Notes under the pieces: generated by a model
Told to the model about the DNA's origin: nothing
Databases searched by the model: none
The model's input: the letters and a program-made list of their open reading frames with translations, nothing else
Assembly: GCF_003014535.1 (NCBI RefSeq)
Contig: NZ_PYGD01000004.1
Span: 336,324 to 400,323 of the forward strand
DNA from: Taibaiella chishuiensis
GTDB taxonomy: Bacteria; Bacteroidota; Bacteroidia; Chitinophagales; Chitinophagaceae
Reading direction: 5' to 3'
Length of the DNA stretch: 64,000 nt
Position numbers and translations under genes: made by a program
Shown here: positions 37,501-43,775 of the stretch, piece by piece
Layout of the letters: each line of letters opens with the position of its first letter
Numbering within the stretch: the first letter of the stretch is position 1

Positions 37501-38392
37501 CTACAAATCACAGGTTGCTAATATTAGTAAATATATTCAAAATTCTTCTGCCTGCAAGTTAAAGAACATTGATGTTTCTACCCTGGACTCCTTTCAGGGC
37601 AAAGAGTATGATATAATTATCTTTAGTTTTACCCGATCGGCCAATCACGCTAAAGCTCCAGTGGTTAATGGGCGTAAGAAATTCATTAAGGTTGGCTTTC
37701 TAGATGATGCCAGACGACTCAACGTAGCTTTTAGTCGGGCAAAGAAAAAACTGATCCTGATCGGTAATTCCGTCACACTCGCTGACCCAAAATCCCACTA
37801 TGATGGATTATTCAATTATACCCAGTTATTTACTAGGCTGATTAGACTGAGTAAAAAGGAAGATATCGGAAACTTCTTTAGTATTGCAGATTACCGGGGC
37901 AAAAAATCGTTTACAAATTTCATTAGTACCATCAAGCCGGGAGACAAAGTGCGTGGAATAGTGAGCGGTTTAGCTGTTAATCTGTCGAAAATTGAATACG
38001 GCCTTTACATCCAAGTTGGAAATCACCGCTGTCTTGCACCTTACAATCATTTAAAGAAACCTTTGAACAGGAATTTATCCAGTCTACAAAAAGGTCAAAC
38101 TGTAACTGTAACCATCATCGATATCGATGAGAAATTTAAGAAAATTACTGTTAGGGTTGATCCGGAAATATGGCGGGATCGAGTCGGCAAAATTAAAATA
38201 GGTGATGTCCTACAGGTAGAGGTTTCTCGGATTAATGACTTTGGATTTCAGCTGCAGATTCCCGGTGGATTAAGAGGGTTTTTGAATAAAAAATACTTCC
38301 GGGGTAAACCGTTTCCAAAAGAGCGTGATAAGTTAGATGCAACGGTCACAAATATTGATTATGAAAAAGAACAACTCGGATTTAAAATTTAG
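34526..38392 (+). CDS. SF1 (COG1112-like) helicase flanked by S1 RNA-binding domains
   Basis: 1288 residues from a TTG at 34,526; no ATG lies in frame near the N-terminus. Two S1-like domains seem to be present at the start (about 15-100 and 105-160) and two at the end (about 1148-1215 and 1225-1288). The Upf1/Dna2-type SF1 core lies between: Walker A GPPGTGKT at 602-609, AGQNHVAVDNV (motif Ia), DEAG at 807-810, LVGDQMQLPP (motif III), QHRMHP from 899, TLDSFQGKEYDIIIFSFTRS (motif V) and RLNVAFSRAKKKLILIGN (motif VI). All motifs are intact. S1 domains suggest that RNA is bound. It begins 50 bases after the nuclease-like gene, the largest gap in the operon, and is followed within two bases by the next gene. 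COG1112 helicases with PLD partners define the Mokosh defence family. Confidence 0.82.
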   Translation: MNNSIDISPEQKQFLKTYGVGTVVEVQISSIIRPSQVVTTFNKEFVGRLSVLDISWCLPDGERSLQQFEVGQEIKCVVLAIDFQNKQIKLSQKHLSTPLSDSTSWARIVRGDEYTALILDKLNSSCLVKTSDDLYGLLPWDPEHEVAQEVRVRVNDKMDDANLMSFVDASTEEVPVDTLIDIKPTFNFIEEDLTSYYSFNKSIFGNNATDEDHELIKKGFELDPKIFSKEIAPGFPLYIQFERNSSAYGTAFKQQAIPYFFGQEPYSEDIEQKLLLNLSEQHYWFRLNKFKKDRNKEETTHDFSLYNEEINFYGHIDISRNGKDVRFLIRNFSIGTAFTDTSERKKTNTKWGSFLYTSPIVVLSPLGNLPFGTSQKDVLDYMILKTECFHTINRIKKESGEILRHEGRTLGIIDKFLEYQISLLDDKKEYNAFVDTYRQVPSDSGGITIEISATVGDTLELEGDTVVNIRIKQASLKKSSDEELVKIGDGTLSAYEQGYKITFFKEIRLDILKNGFYIDKRVSKKQYTLQRDIIQDFLEKKIKIDHIESLLVRPDKVRTPQISKLLFKNPDLARTEIEQPDNNQVKAVIKAVGNQNIFLIQGPPGTGKTTVIAEIIEQLTAKKEKILVAGQNHVAVDNVLEKISKVPSLTLLRVGNPDRVDKDLVKYNIDNLVEDYKVDFKQFLNNQVILAKTFLNAKIQGEDLELIFVKFNKQVKEIVDAYGKLKDVYSQRHYILRDGLRDLTPTEIKEAITALEDWITSIQNEYEILLKPMLYNSVDIVFATCIGIKTDQVFKDTSFKFDTVIIDEAGKANIAESLVAMELGKKVILVGDQMQLPPYMDSSLIDESDPESFPKSRYGHEFLQPEIVHALKTSFFEFIINRIHTGDFPKENLELLNYQHRMHPNIGEFISESFYEGRVQMGSRTHLNRLDLPAPFNKEIVFFDTSNSENPYEQKDGNSVKNNLEAESISEIILPVLFNHNVSYRDIAIIAPYKSQVANISKYIQNSSACKLKNIDVSTLDSFQGKEYDIIIFSFTRSANHAKAPVVNGRKKFIKVGFLDDARRLNVAFSRAKKKLILIGNSVTLADPKSHYDGLFNYTQLFTRLIRLSKKEDIGNFFSIADYRGKKSFTNFISTIKPGDKVRGIVSGLAVNLSKIEYGLYIQVGNHRCLAPYNHLKKPLNRNLSSLQKGQTVTVTIIDIDEKFKKITVRVDPEIWRDRVGKIKIGDVLQVEVSRINDFGFQLQIPGGLRGFLNKKYFRGKPFPKERDKLDATVTNIDYEKEQLGFKI

Positions 38393-38394
38393 AT

Positions 38395-39756
38395 ATGGGC
38401 TTATTTAGTTTAGATTTTGAAAGATTCTATCAGCACATCCGGGAAACTGGCGGACAGCTTAAGGGTATTTTTTGCATTCAATATCCTGTATACTGCATAC
38501 ATGCTACTATCAGTGATATCACTCCGGATGCGCTGGATAATATAGACCGGGTAATTTGTGATTTTTACAGCAGAAAGCCCGATTTTACCACATTTCAGAT
38601 CGGGAGCCTGATTGGTACATCAAAAATGTTTGTAGAGTTGAGGACCCAGGTTCTATTAAGAGATGGCTTGTTGGAGAAATCTGATGGCGGTTATCAACTT
38701 ACGATAGAAGGACGTGCTGTTTTCCATGATAAGGTCCGGGAGCGGCAACACAACCGATCTTATGATTTTTATTTGGATGGTATTACCCTGCAGCCATTGC
38801 CAAAAGTATTCTATACATTTTATCGGTCTAAACTCATCAGTGAATATGACGTGCGTTTCTTTACAACCTCAACAGGGGAAACCAGAACCAGCAAGCCTTT
38901 CGGCCCTGATATTGTGCATACCCCGCCTGATAAATCAGCTTTGATCGAAAAGATCTTTGGTGTTTTAGCTGAAGAGAGGGAGCAATACGGTATTCCTTCG
39001 GGCTTGGTTACCATTGACGATACTTCCTTTACTAAACAAACATTTCAATTACTCATTGCGGTAAGTTCGTTTGAAACTGGGTTGGTTAAAGAGGTCATTG
39101 ACGGCTTTGCCGCCCACTCGTTATCCGAGGGCATCAGCTATTATGAAACAGTAAAAAAACACATTAAGGTTTTTGAGTCGACGCTAAAGGAAAAAATCCA
39201 AAACCTAGAATTTAAAATTACTATTCCAAGGCTAAGAGAAGATTCCCAAAGACAGCCTAAACCTATTATTACATCAAATTGGGGGGAATTAGATTGTTAT
39301 AGGGATTCAAGGAATAGGTGCTTTTCTTTTAGCAGTGAGGATCTTCTTAAAGTTATCGAAGAGATTTTTGAGATCAAAAATGTTGCGCCAGAAAGTGTCG
39401 TGAATGAAGAAACAACGATAGAGATCAGTTTAAACAAGCAGATGCTTATGAATTCTTCTGACAGACACCGACTTGTTGAAAGTTTGATCCGTGAGCGTGA
39501 TTATTATTATGTCGCTAATGCAGAAAAGAATGTTTTTCTCATTTATCTGTATTATAAAACTGAGGACGATTTTGTTCGAAAAGTCATACAATTCAAATCC
39601 CTGTTAAAAAAAGAGAAGAGAACTGCGATTTTGAACTATAAATGGTTTACGAAACTACACCCTGAATTTGCAGGAGACTATCGAGAGTTGCTTGCAGCAG
39701 CTGGTGAACTAGAAATCTTAGAAAAGGTGGATATAGAAAACTACATGGCCAATTAA
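38395..39756 (+). CDS. unknown protein, possible N-terminal winged helix
   Basis: 453 residues, family not recognised. Residues about 50-115 (RKPDFTTFQIGSLIGTSKMFVELRTQVLLRDGLLEKSDGGYQLTIEGRAVF) look like a winged-helix DNA-binding unit. The middle part has alternating strands and helices, and the C-terminal part (about 320-450) has FSSEDLLKVIEEIF and LVESLIRERDYYYVANAEKN. No polymerase, cyclase, nuclease or HEPN motif is visible. It is packed between the helicase (2 bases) and the PLD gene (5 bases), so it belongs to the same unit and may be a sensor or DNA-binding adaptor. Because no nucleotide signal synthase is recognised in the island, this protein is worth a fold search. Confidence 0.75.
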   Translation: MGLFSLDFERFYQHIRETGGQLKGIFCIQYPVYCIHATISDITPDALDNIDRVICDFYSRKPDFTTFQIGSLIGTSKMFVELRTQVLLRDGLLEKSDGGYQLTIEGRAVFHDKVRERQHNRSYDFYLDGITLQPLPKVFYTFYRSKLISEYDVRFFTTSTGETRTSKPFGPDIVHTPPDKSALIEKIFGVLAEEREQYGIPSGLVTIDDTSFTKQTFQLLIAVSSFETGLVKEVIDGFAAHSLSEGISYYETVKKHIKVFESTLKEKIQNLEFKITIPRLREDSQRQPKPIITSNWGELDCYRDSRNRCFSFSSEDLLKVIEEIFEIKNVAPESVVNEETTIEISLNKQMLMNSSDRHRLVESLIRERDYYYVANAEKNVFLIYLYYKTEDDFVRKVIQFKSLLKKEKRTAILNYKWFTKLHPEFAGDYRELLAAAGELEILEKVDIENYMAN

Positions 39757-39761
39757 ATTAG

Positions 39762-41204
39762 ATGGAAAAAATCATACAACATCAAGATCCCTTTTGCAGT
39801 GGAGCATTTATTTTAAATCCAAATCAGGAAGGGTATGTTCCATTTAAGGATAATTCATTGATCTATCTTACCCAAGAAAATAACGAGGGACTAAAGAGAC
39901 AGATCTTAAAGTTAATTGATGAAAGCCAATTTGTTTTAAAGATATGTAGTTTCATCATAACTGACAAGGAGGTGTTTAATGCAATATTGAATAAAGCCAA
40001 ACAACACCGGACAGCCATCTTTATTCTAACTCAGTTGGATGACTCAAAGTTAAAGAACACCTCAGAATTATCAAATTACCTCACAGAAGAGGAGTTAAAA
40101 GAAAATACAGTTCAAGCACATTTGTATTGTATAAAAACTTTATACGATAATGGTGTACATGTTAGGGCGGCCACTACCGCACACGCCAAGTTTATCGTTT
40201 CGGATAGGTCGATCGGTTTTTTAACCAGTGCAAACCTAACTACGCCTTCTCTAGTGCTGAATACTGAAACTGGTGTTTATTTAAATCAGACAGATGCCAT
40301 GGATCTGGATAAATTGTTTGATGTTATTTTTCAGCGTGGAACAAGATACCGGCAATACATCACAGCGACAAAGAAAAAGAATTTTATAGGCCAATCGGAT
40401 CTTAATATTTCAAAAGAGCAACTGCCCAATACTGAGCATGCGCTTATCAGATATACCTATGAACAGCTGACTCATAATTTATATGAGGAAATAGTTGGAA
40501 TGATATGCTTGGCAGAAAAATATATTTATTTGTCCACCTATAGTATCGTTGGTCTTGAAAATTTGCCAGAATTCCAGGACGCGATCACTAATGCAATCGC
40601 ACGTAACATTAGGATATATGTTTTTTGCAGAGGTATGAACTATAGAAACGATCACTTGAAAGCATGCGAATGGTTGAATAGGGCTGGATGTCATATTTAT
40701 GCGGATTTGTATAATCATTCCAAAGGGATCATAAGTGAATCCAAAGGAATGATATTTACGGCAAACATCGATGGCAATCACGGCCTGATCAACGGATTTG
40801 AAGTAGGATATATACTTAACGAGCAACAGCGCATGATGATGTTTGAATTGCATAAATATTTAATATCATCAAGTGTGTATATATTTACAGCAAATCCAAT
40901 ACGCCAGCATTTCTTTGACACCTATAGCAGTTATGAAAAAACAAAAGGGATTAGTGCGCCGGTCTTCCCCCAGCAGATTAGTATTACTATGAGGTCTGGC
41001 CTAAGCGTCAATCATGCTGAATTATTAGAACGTCCAGTGTTTTATGCGCAAACCAAAGATCAGAAGTTCTTGCAGGCTGGAGCTTCCCTTTATAAATGCA
41101 ATTATCACGATGGGACATTTCACCTGATCAGTAAAGAAATAATGAAGTATGATATTGAAAAATACATACTAAAATATTTTAATCTTAAAATTCAATTCAA
41201 TTGA
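39762..41204 (+). CDS. phospholipase-D-superfamily nuclease-like protein
   Basis: 480 residues with two PLD half-sites. The first is AHAKFIVSDRSIGFLTSANLT (H141-x-K143-x4-D148, then the serine/asparagine strand). The second is NHSKGIISESKGMIFTANID (H319-x-K321-x4-E326), where Glu replaces the usual Asp. The enzyme would work through a phospho-His intermediate and cut nucleic acid or phosphodiesters; in defence loci such proteins are nucleases. There is no signal peptide, so it acts in the cytoplasm. It sits 5 bases after the unknown gene, and its stop overlaps the start of the CARF gene (TGATG). Together with the helicase it forms a Mokosh-like pair. Confidence 0.8.
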   Translation: MEKIIQHQDPFCSGAFILNPNQEGYVPFKDNSLIYLTQENNEGLKRQILKLIDESQFVLKICSFIITDKEVFNAILNKAKQHRTAIFILTQLDDSKLKNTSELSNYLTEEELKENTVQAHLYCIKTLYDNGVHVRAATTAHAKFIVSDRSIGFLTSANLTTPSLVLNTETGVYLNQTDAMDLDKLFDVIFQRGTRYRQYITATKKKNFIGQSDLNISKEQLPNTEHALIRYTYEQLTHNLYEEIVGMICLAEKYIYLSTYSIVGLENLPEFQDAITNAIARNIRIYVFCRGMNYRNDHLKACEWLNRAGCHIYADLYNHSKGIISESKGMIFTANIDGNHGLINGFEVGYILNEQQRMMMFELHKYLISSSVYIFTANPIRQHFFDTYSSYEKTKGISAPVFPQQISITMRSGLSVNHAELLERPVFYAQTKDQKFLQAGASLYKCNYHDGTFHLISKEIMKYDIEKYILKYFNLKIQFN

Positions 41205-41782
41205 TGGGACCTACAATACCATATTTAAATGAATGGCTTGAACTCTCACGATCAGGCAAGTTCGATAAGGCACAGGAAATCTATTTTGAAAAACTATTCG
41301 CGTCTGTAATAGATGTTTTCAAGGAATCCAATGCGAACCTGTTACCAAAAGGAGGCGTACTATTCTCAATATTGGGTTATTCTCCTGAACCGATCATATT
41401 AACTGCCAATACTATTGAACCGGATGTGCATATCATATTCACGACGAATAACAAAAGTGAGGGTAGCAGTTATATGGAAAAATATCTTGGATCTGATTAC
41501 GAGACCATTTACCTCCAGGAAGATACGTTTGAAATTATTTACAAGGCCCTTAAAGAACAATTGCTATTGCATCCTACCTCACATGTCACCTTGGACATTA
41601 CTGGTGGAAAAAAGTCAATGGTAGCTTCGGCAGCAATTTTCGGGAAAGACTATGGGTGCAAAATTGTTTATGTCGATTTCAAGGAATATATCAAAGACCT
41701 GAGAAAACCACTTCCTGGGTCGGAAGTGCTGAATATTGTTTATGATCCATTTAAAGACCAACCTGAACTTTTTATAAAATGA
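41204..41782 (+). CDS. stand-alone CARF-domain protein
   Basis: 192 residues from ATG 41,204, which overlaps the PLD stop by one base. A short helical N-terminus (about 1-45) leads into a Rossmann-type core: FSILGYSPEPIILTANTIEPDVHIIFTT, then HVTLDITGGKKSMVASAAIF (D131, T133-G134-G135-K136-K137) and CKIVYVDF. SPEP...I..L.P and D(I/L)TGGxKxM are the two hallmark segments of CARF domains that bind cyclic oligoadenylates in type III CRISPR and related systems. No effector domain is attached, so it may be a sensor partner, a ring nuclease that removes the signal, or a regulatory subunit of the next protein. The CARF call is by motif; the ligand is unknown. Confidence 0.75.
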   Translation: MGPTIPYLNEWLELSRSGKFDKAQEIYFEKLFASVIDVFKESNANLLPKGGVLFSILGYSPEPIILTANTIEPDVHIIFTTNNKSEGSSYMEKYLGSDYETIYLQEDTFEIIYKALKEQLLLHPTSHVTLDITGGKKSMVASAAIFGKDYGCKIVYVDFKEYIKDLRKPLPGSEVLNIVYDPFKDQPELFIK

Positions 41783-42888
41783 AGCACCAGATTACACTTG
41801 TTGGAGGGCAGTTGCTCCCAGTATTTATCGGTATAAAGGAATTTAATCCTGACAGAGTATATTTCATTGTCTCAAATGAATCTAAAGGCGGCTTGCCCCA
41901 ACTAAAATCAGTCATCAAAGGAATTTCATTTTCAGAACATAGCTGTAACGCATACGATTTCACATCGGTAAAAAACACCTGTGAAAAAATTTTGGACAAA
42001 ATCGATCCTAATGAAGAGGTATCTTTCAATCTAACAGGAGGCACCAAGGTTATGGTTCTTGCTATTCAATCAATTATCCATGACAGAAGCCTCCCAGGAT
42101 TTTATATTAACCAAGATAATACCTTTTGGGAACTACCTAACTATACCAAAAAAGCCGTTTCGTACCACGTAACAACTAAAGAATTTCTAGAAATTACTGG
42201 TCATTCGCATTACTTGGCGAAAACCTTACAGGACTTCGACCAGCAAGACTTGAAAATAGCAAGGGAGATAGAGCGCTATGCGAGTAACGGAAAAAATTAT
42301 TCGGCTGTTACGAGTTACTTCAGAAAACACTATCAAGATCAAGCAATACCAGTATCGGGAAATAAGAATATTAGTAATGATGTCAGTTGTATCTGGGATG
42401 CTACTAAGGTTGAAATCTTTGTTAAAACGAGAAGAACACAATCTTTTAAGTCAACCAATGTTCGGGACCTCTTTTTTTATGCAGGATGGTGGGAGCTACT
42501 TGTTGCAGAGGCAATATCCAAATGGGCAAAGGCTAAAGAAATATTGGTGAAATTTGAATTGCCATTTAAACATAGTCAACTGACAAAGAAAAACGAAATT
42601 GATATCTTGATTAATTTGAACAACAAATTAATCTTTGTGGAATGCAAATCGGGCAATGTGAAACAGGAAGACATCAATAAAATGAAGGTTATTAAGCAAA
42701 CCTATGGTGGCCTTATTTCAAAATCTATATTGGTCAGTCGATATATGCCCAGTCCAACGATTATTGAAAAATGTAAAGAGTTGGAGATCGAAGTTTTTTT
42801 TATGTTTGGATTTAAAAACCAACCAGGTAATTCATTTCAAAAATTAATCACAAAACTGAATCAATTGGAAAAAAGAAATTCTCTCTAA
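41779..42888 (+). CDS. CARF plus PD-(D/E)XK nuclease, Card1/Can2-like (DUF1887)
   Basis: 369 residues. The N-terminal CARF domain (about 1-140) has FNPDRVYFIVSNES and FNLTGGTKVMVLAI (T86-G-G-T-K90). The linker (about 140-240) includes a winged-helix-like stretch. The C-terminal nuclease has E273-I-D275 and E288-C-K290 in KLIFVECKSG, a complete D...ExK site. This is the layout of Card1/Can2 enzymes, which cut DNA and RNA after cyclic tetra-adenylate binds the CARF dimer in type III CRISPR immunity. Here there is no cas gene; it is the last gene of the operon and overlaps the stand-alone CARF gene by four bases (ATGA). A signal-gated toxic nuclease is the straightforward reading. Confidence 0.8.
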   Translation: MKHQITLVGGQLLPVFIGIKEFNPDRVYFIVSNESKGGLPQLKSVIKGISFSEHSCNAYDFTSVKNTCEKILDKIDPNEEVSFNLTGGTKVMVLAIQSIIHDRSLPGFYINQDNTFWELPNYTKKAVSYHVTTKEFLEITGHSHYLAKTLQDFDQQDLKIAREIERYASNGKNYSAVTSYFRKHYQDQAIPVSGNKNISNDVSCIWDATKVEIFVKTRRTQSFKSTNVRDLFFYAGWWELLVAEAISKWAKAKEILVKFELPFKHSQLTKKNEIDILINLNNKLIFVECKSGNVKQEDINKMKVIKQTYGGLISKSILVSRYMPSPTIIEKCKELEIEVFFMFGFKNQPGNSFQKLITKLNQLEKRNSL

Positions 42889-43180
42889 ATAGAGTGCTTT
42901 GACAATCCGTGTAGTTTTTATCATTCGTATATTAAGATGTTGCTTAAGACTAAGATCATTGCTAAATGTCAAGAGTAACTTAAAGTGTTCGATTGGATAT
43001 TCCGTTCGTCCCAAGAGTAGGAGAGAGGCGAATTCATTTCGTTCTCGCAGTTGTTTTTTCTAGGGTTTTAACCTTCGTTTGTTGGTTTTAGATGTGGTAC
43101 TGGGAATTTGCGTAATGTCAATTTCATTGTCCTTTATGCCGTCTAAAATACTCAAAAACCGCAAAAGGTGTTCAAAGAAT
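42889..43180. other. non-coding right end of the island
   Basis: About 290 A+T-rich bases between the last cargo gene and attR. I see no gene, terminator or repeat in it apart from the attR that closes it. Confidence 0.5.
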
Positions 43181-43196
43181 TTCCCGTACGTGGTAC
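43181..43196 (+). repeat. attR: second copy of the 16-bp direct repeat
   Basis: TTCCCGTACGTGGTAC, identical to the tRNA-Glu 3' end at 27,659-27,674. It marks the right boundary; GC content rises directly after it. Confidence 0.88.
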
Positions 43197-43201
43197 AAAG
43201 T

Positions 43202-43237
43202 AAAAAGCCTGCAAATTCAATTTGCAGGCTTTTTTTA
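43202..43237 (+). terminator. ancestral tRNA-Glu terminator beyond attR
   Basis: AAAAGCCTGCAAATT / AATTTGCAGGCTTTT hairpin with a T7 tail only five bases after attR. Removing the island would put it directly behind tRNA-Glu, so it is probably that gene's original terminator. Confidence 0.8.
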
Positions 43238-43632
43238 TGGCTTTATTTTCTGCGTTTGCGCGCGGCGTAGGTACTGTGGCCGGATTACGGATCAACGTAA
43301 AAAACGGGAAGTGCCGGATCAAGCGTAAAAGTTGGGGTCAGACGAAAAGGACAAAAAAGCATAGTGGGCCCGACAAAGCATTCGTTTAATCTGTCCCTAT
43401 TTTATTCTCGCTGCAGCGCAGCGAGCAAAAATGATTTTTAACGGGACCGGATTCGCCCGCCAAAACCTGGTATTTAGGAATACATCTGTAGGCTTGATTT
43501 TTAATCCCCCCAGGAACTCCGCTTGATCCCTTTCATTCATCAAAAAACGATTACGGTTAAAGCCGGGCTTTTGCCTGGTAGAACACGGCAGCGGTGCAGC
43601 CACTTGTACATAATGGTAAGGGCATATAAATA
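43238..43632. other. chromosomal gap after the island
   Basis: No convincing gene is seen. A minus-strand frame at 43,397-43,603 encodes 68 residues with NRNRFLMNERDQAEFLGGLK and KPTDVFLNTRFWRANPVPLK, which read like protein but match nothing I know; it could be a gene fragment. A small hairpin CTCGCTGC/GCAGCGAG lies at 43,408-43,426. Confidence 0.4.
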
Positions 43633-43660
43633 GCCGGCCCGGTTAGGAGTCCGGGCCGGC
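43633..43660 (-). terminator. hairpin downstream of the T9SS gene
   Basis: GCCGGCCCGG-TTAGGAGT-CCGGGCCGGC, a perfect 10-bp stem about 115 bases beyond the T9SS stop. No strong T-run follows on the minus strand. Confidence 0.55.
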
Positions 43661-43775
43661 CTGTTGGTATTTAATTACAGACAATATTCCGATGGCCTTT
43701 CTTTGTCTACGGAATCAGCTCTCCTCAAGCTTCCCTCCTGACTTGCATAAAGCCATCTTTCACATCGCTATCTTA

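Larger units (their letters stand above)
27659..43196. mobile_element. 15.5-kb genomic island inserted at tRNA-Glu
   Basis: The island is bounded by an exact 16-bp direct repeat, TTCCCGTACGTGGTAC, at the tRNA 3' end (27,659-27,674) and at 43,181-43,196. The DNA in between is clearly A+T-richer than both flanks and differs in codon use. It carries an integrase-type gene next to attL (serine recombinase, now broken by an amber codon), an IS3 remnant, and an eight-gene cargo operon with defence-type domains. There are no conjugation, replication or phage structural genes, so it was an integrative island rather than an ICE or prophage, and it is probably immobile now. A serine rather than tyrosine recombinase beside a tRNA att site is uncommon. 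Confidence 0.88.

Noticed and set aside
34526..38392. Considered as the large helicase of DISARM or as Cas3.
   Set aside because: The motifs are those of SF1 Upf1/Dna2-type helicases with S1 domains; no DUF1998, methyltransferase or HD domain is nearby.
43079..43270. 63-codon frame spanning attR.
   Set aside because: It crosses the island boundary and a terminator and has no coding character.
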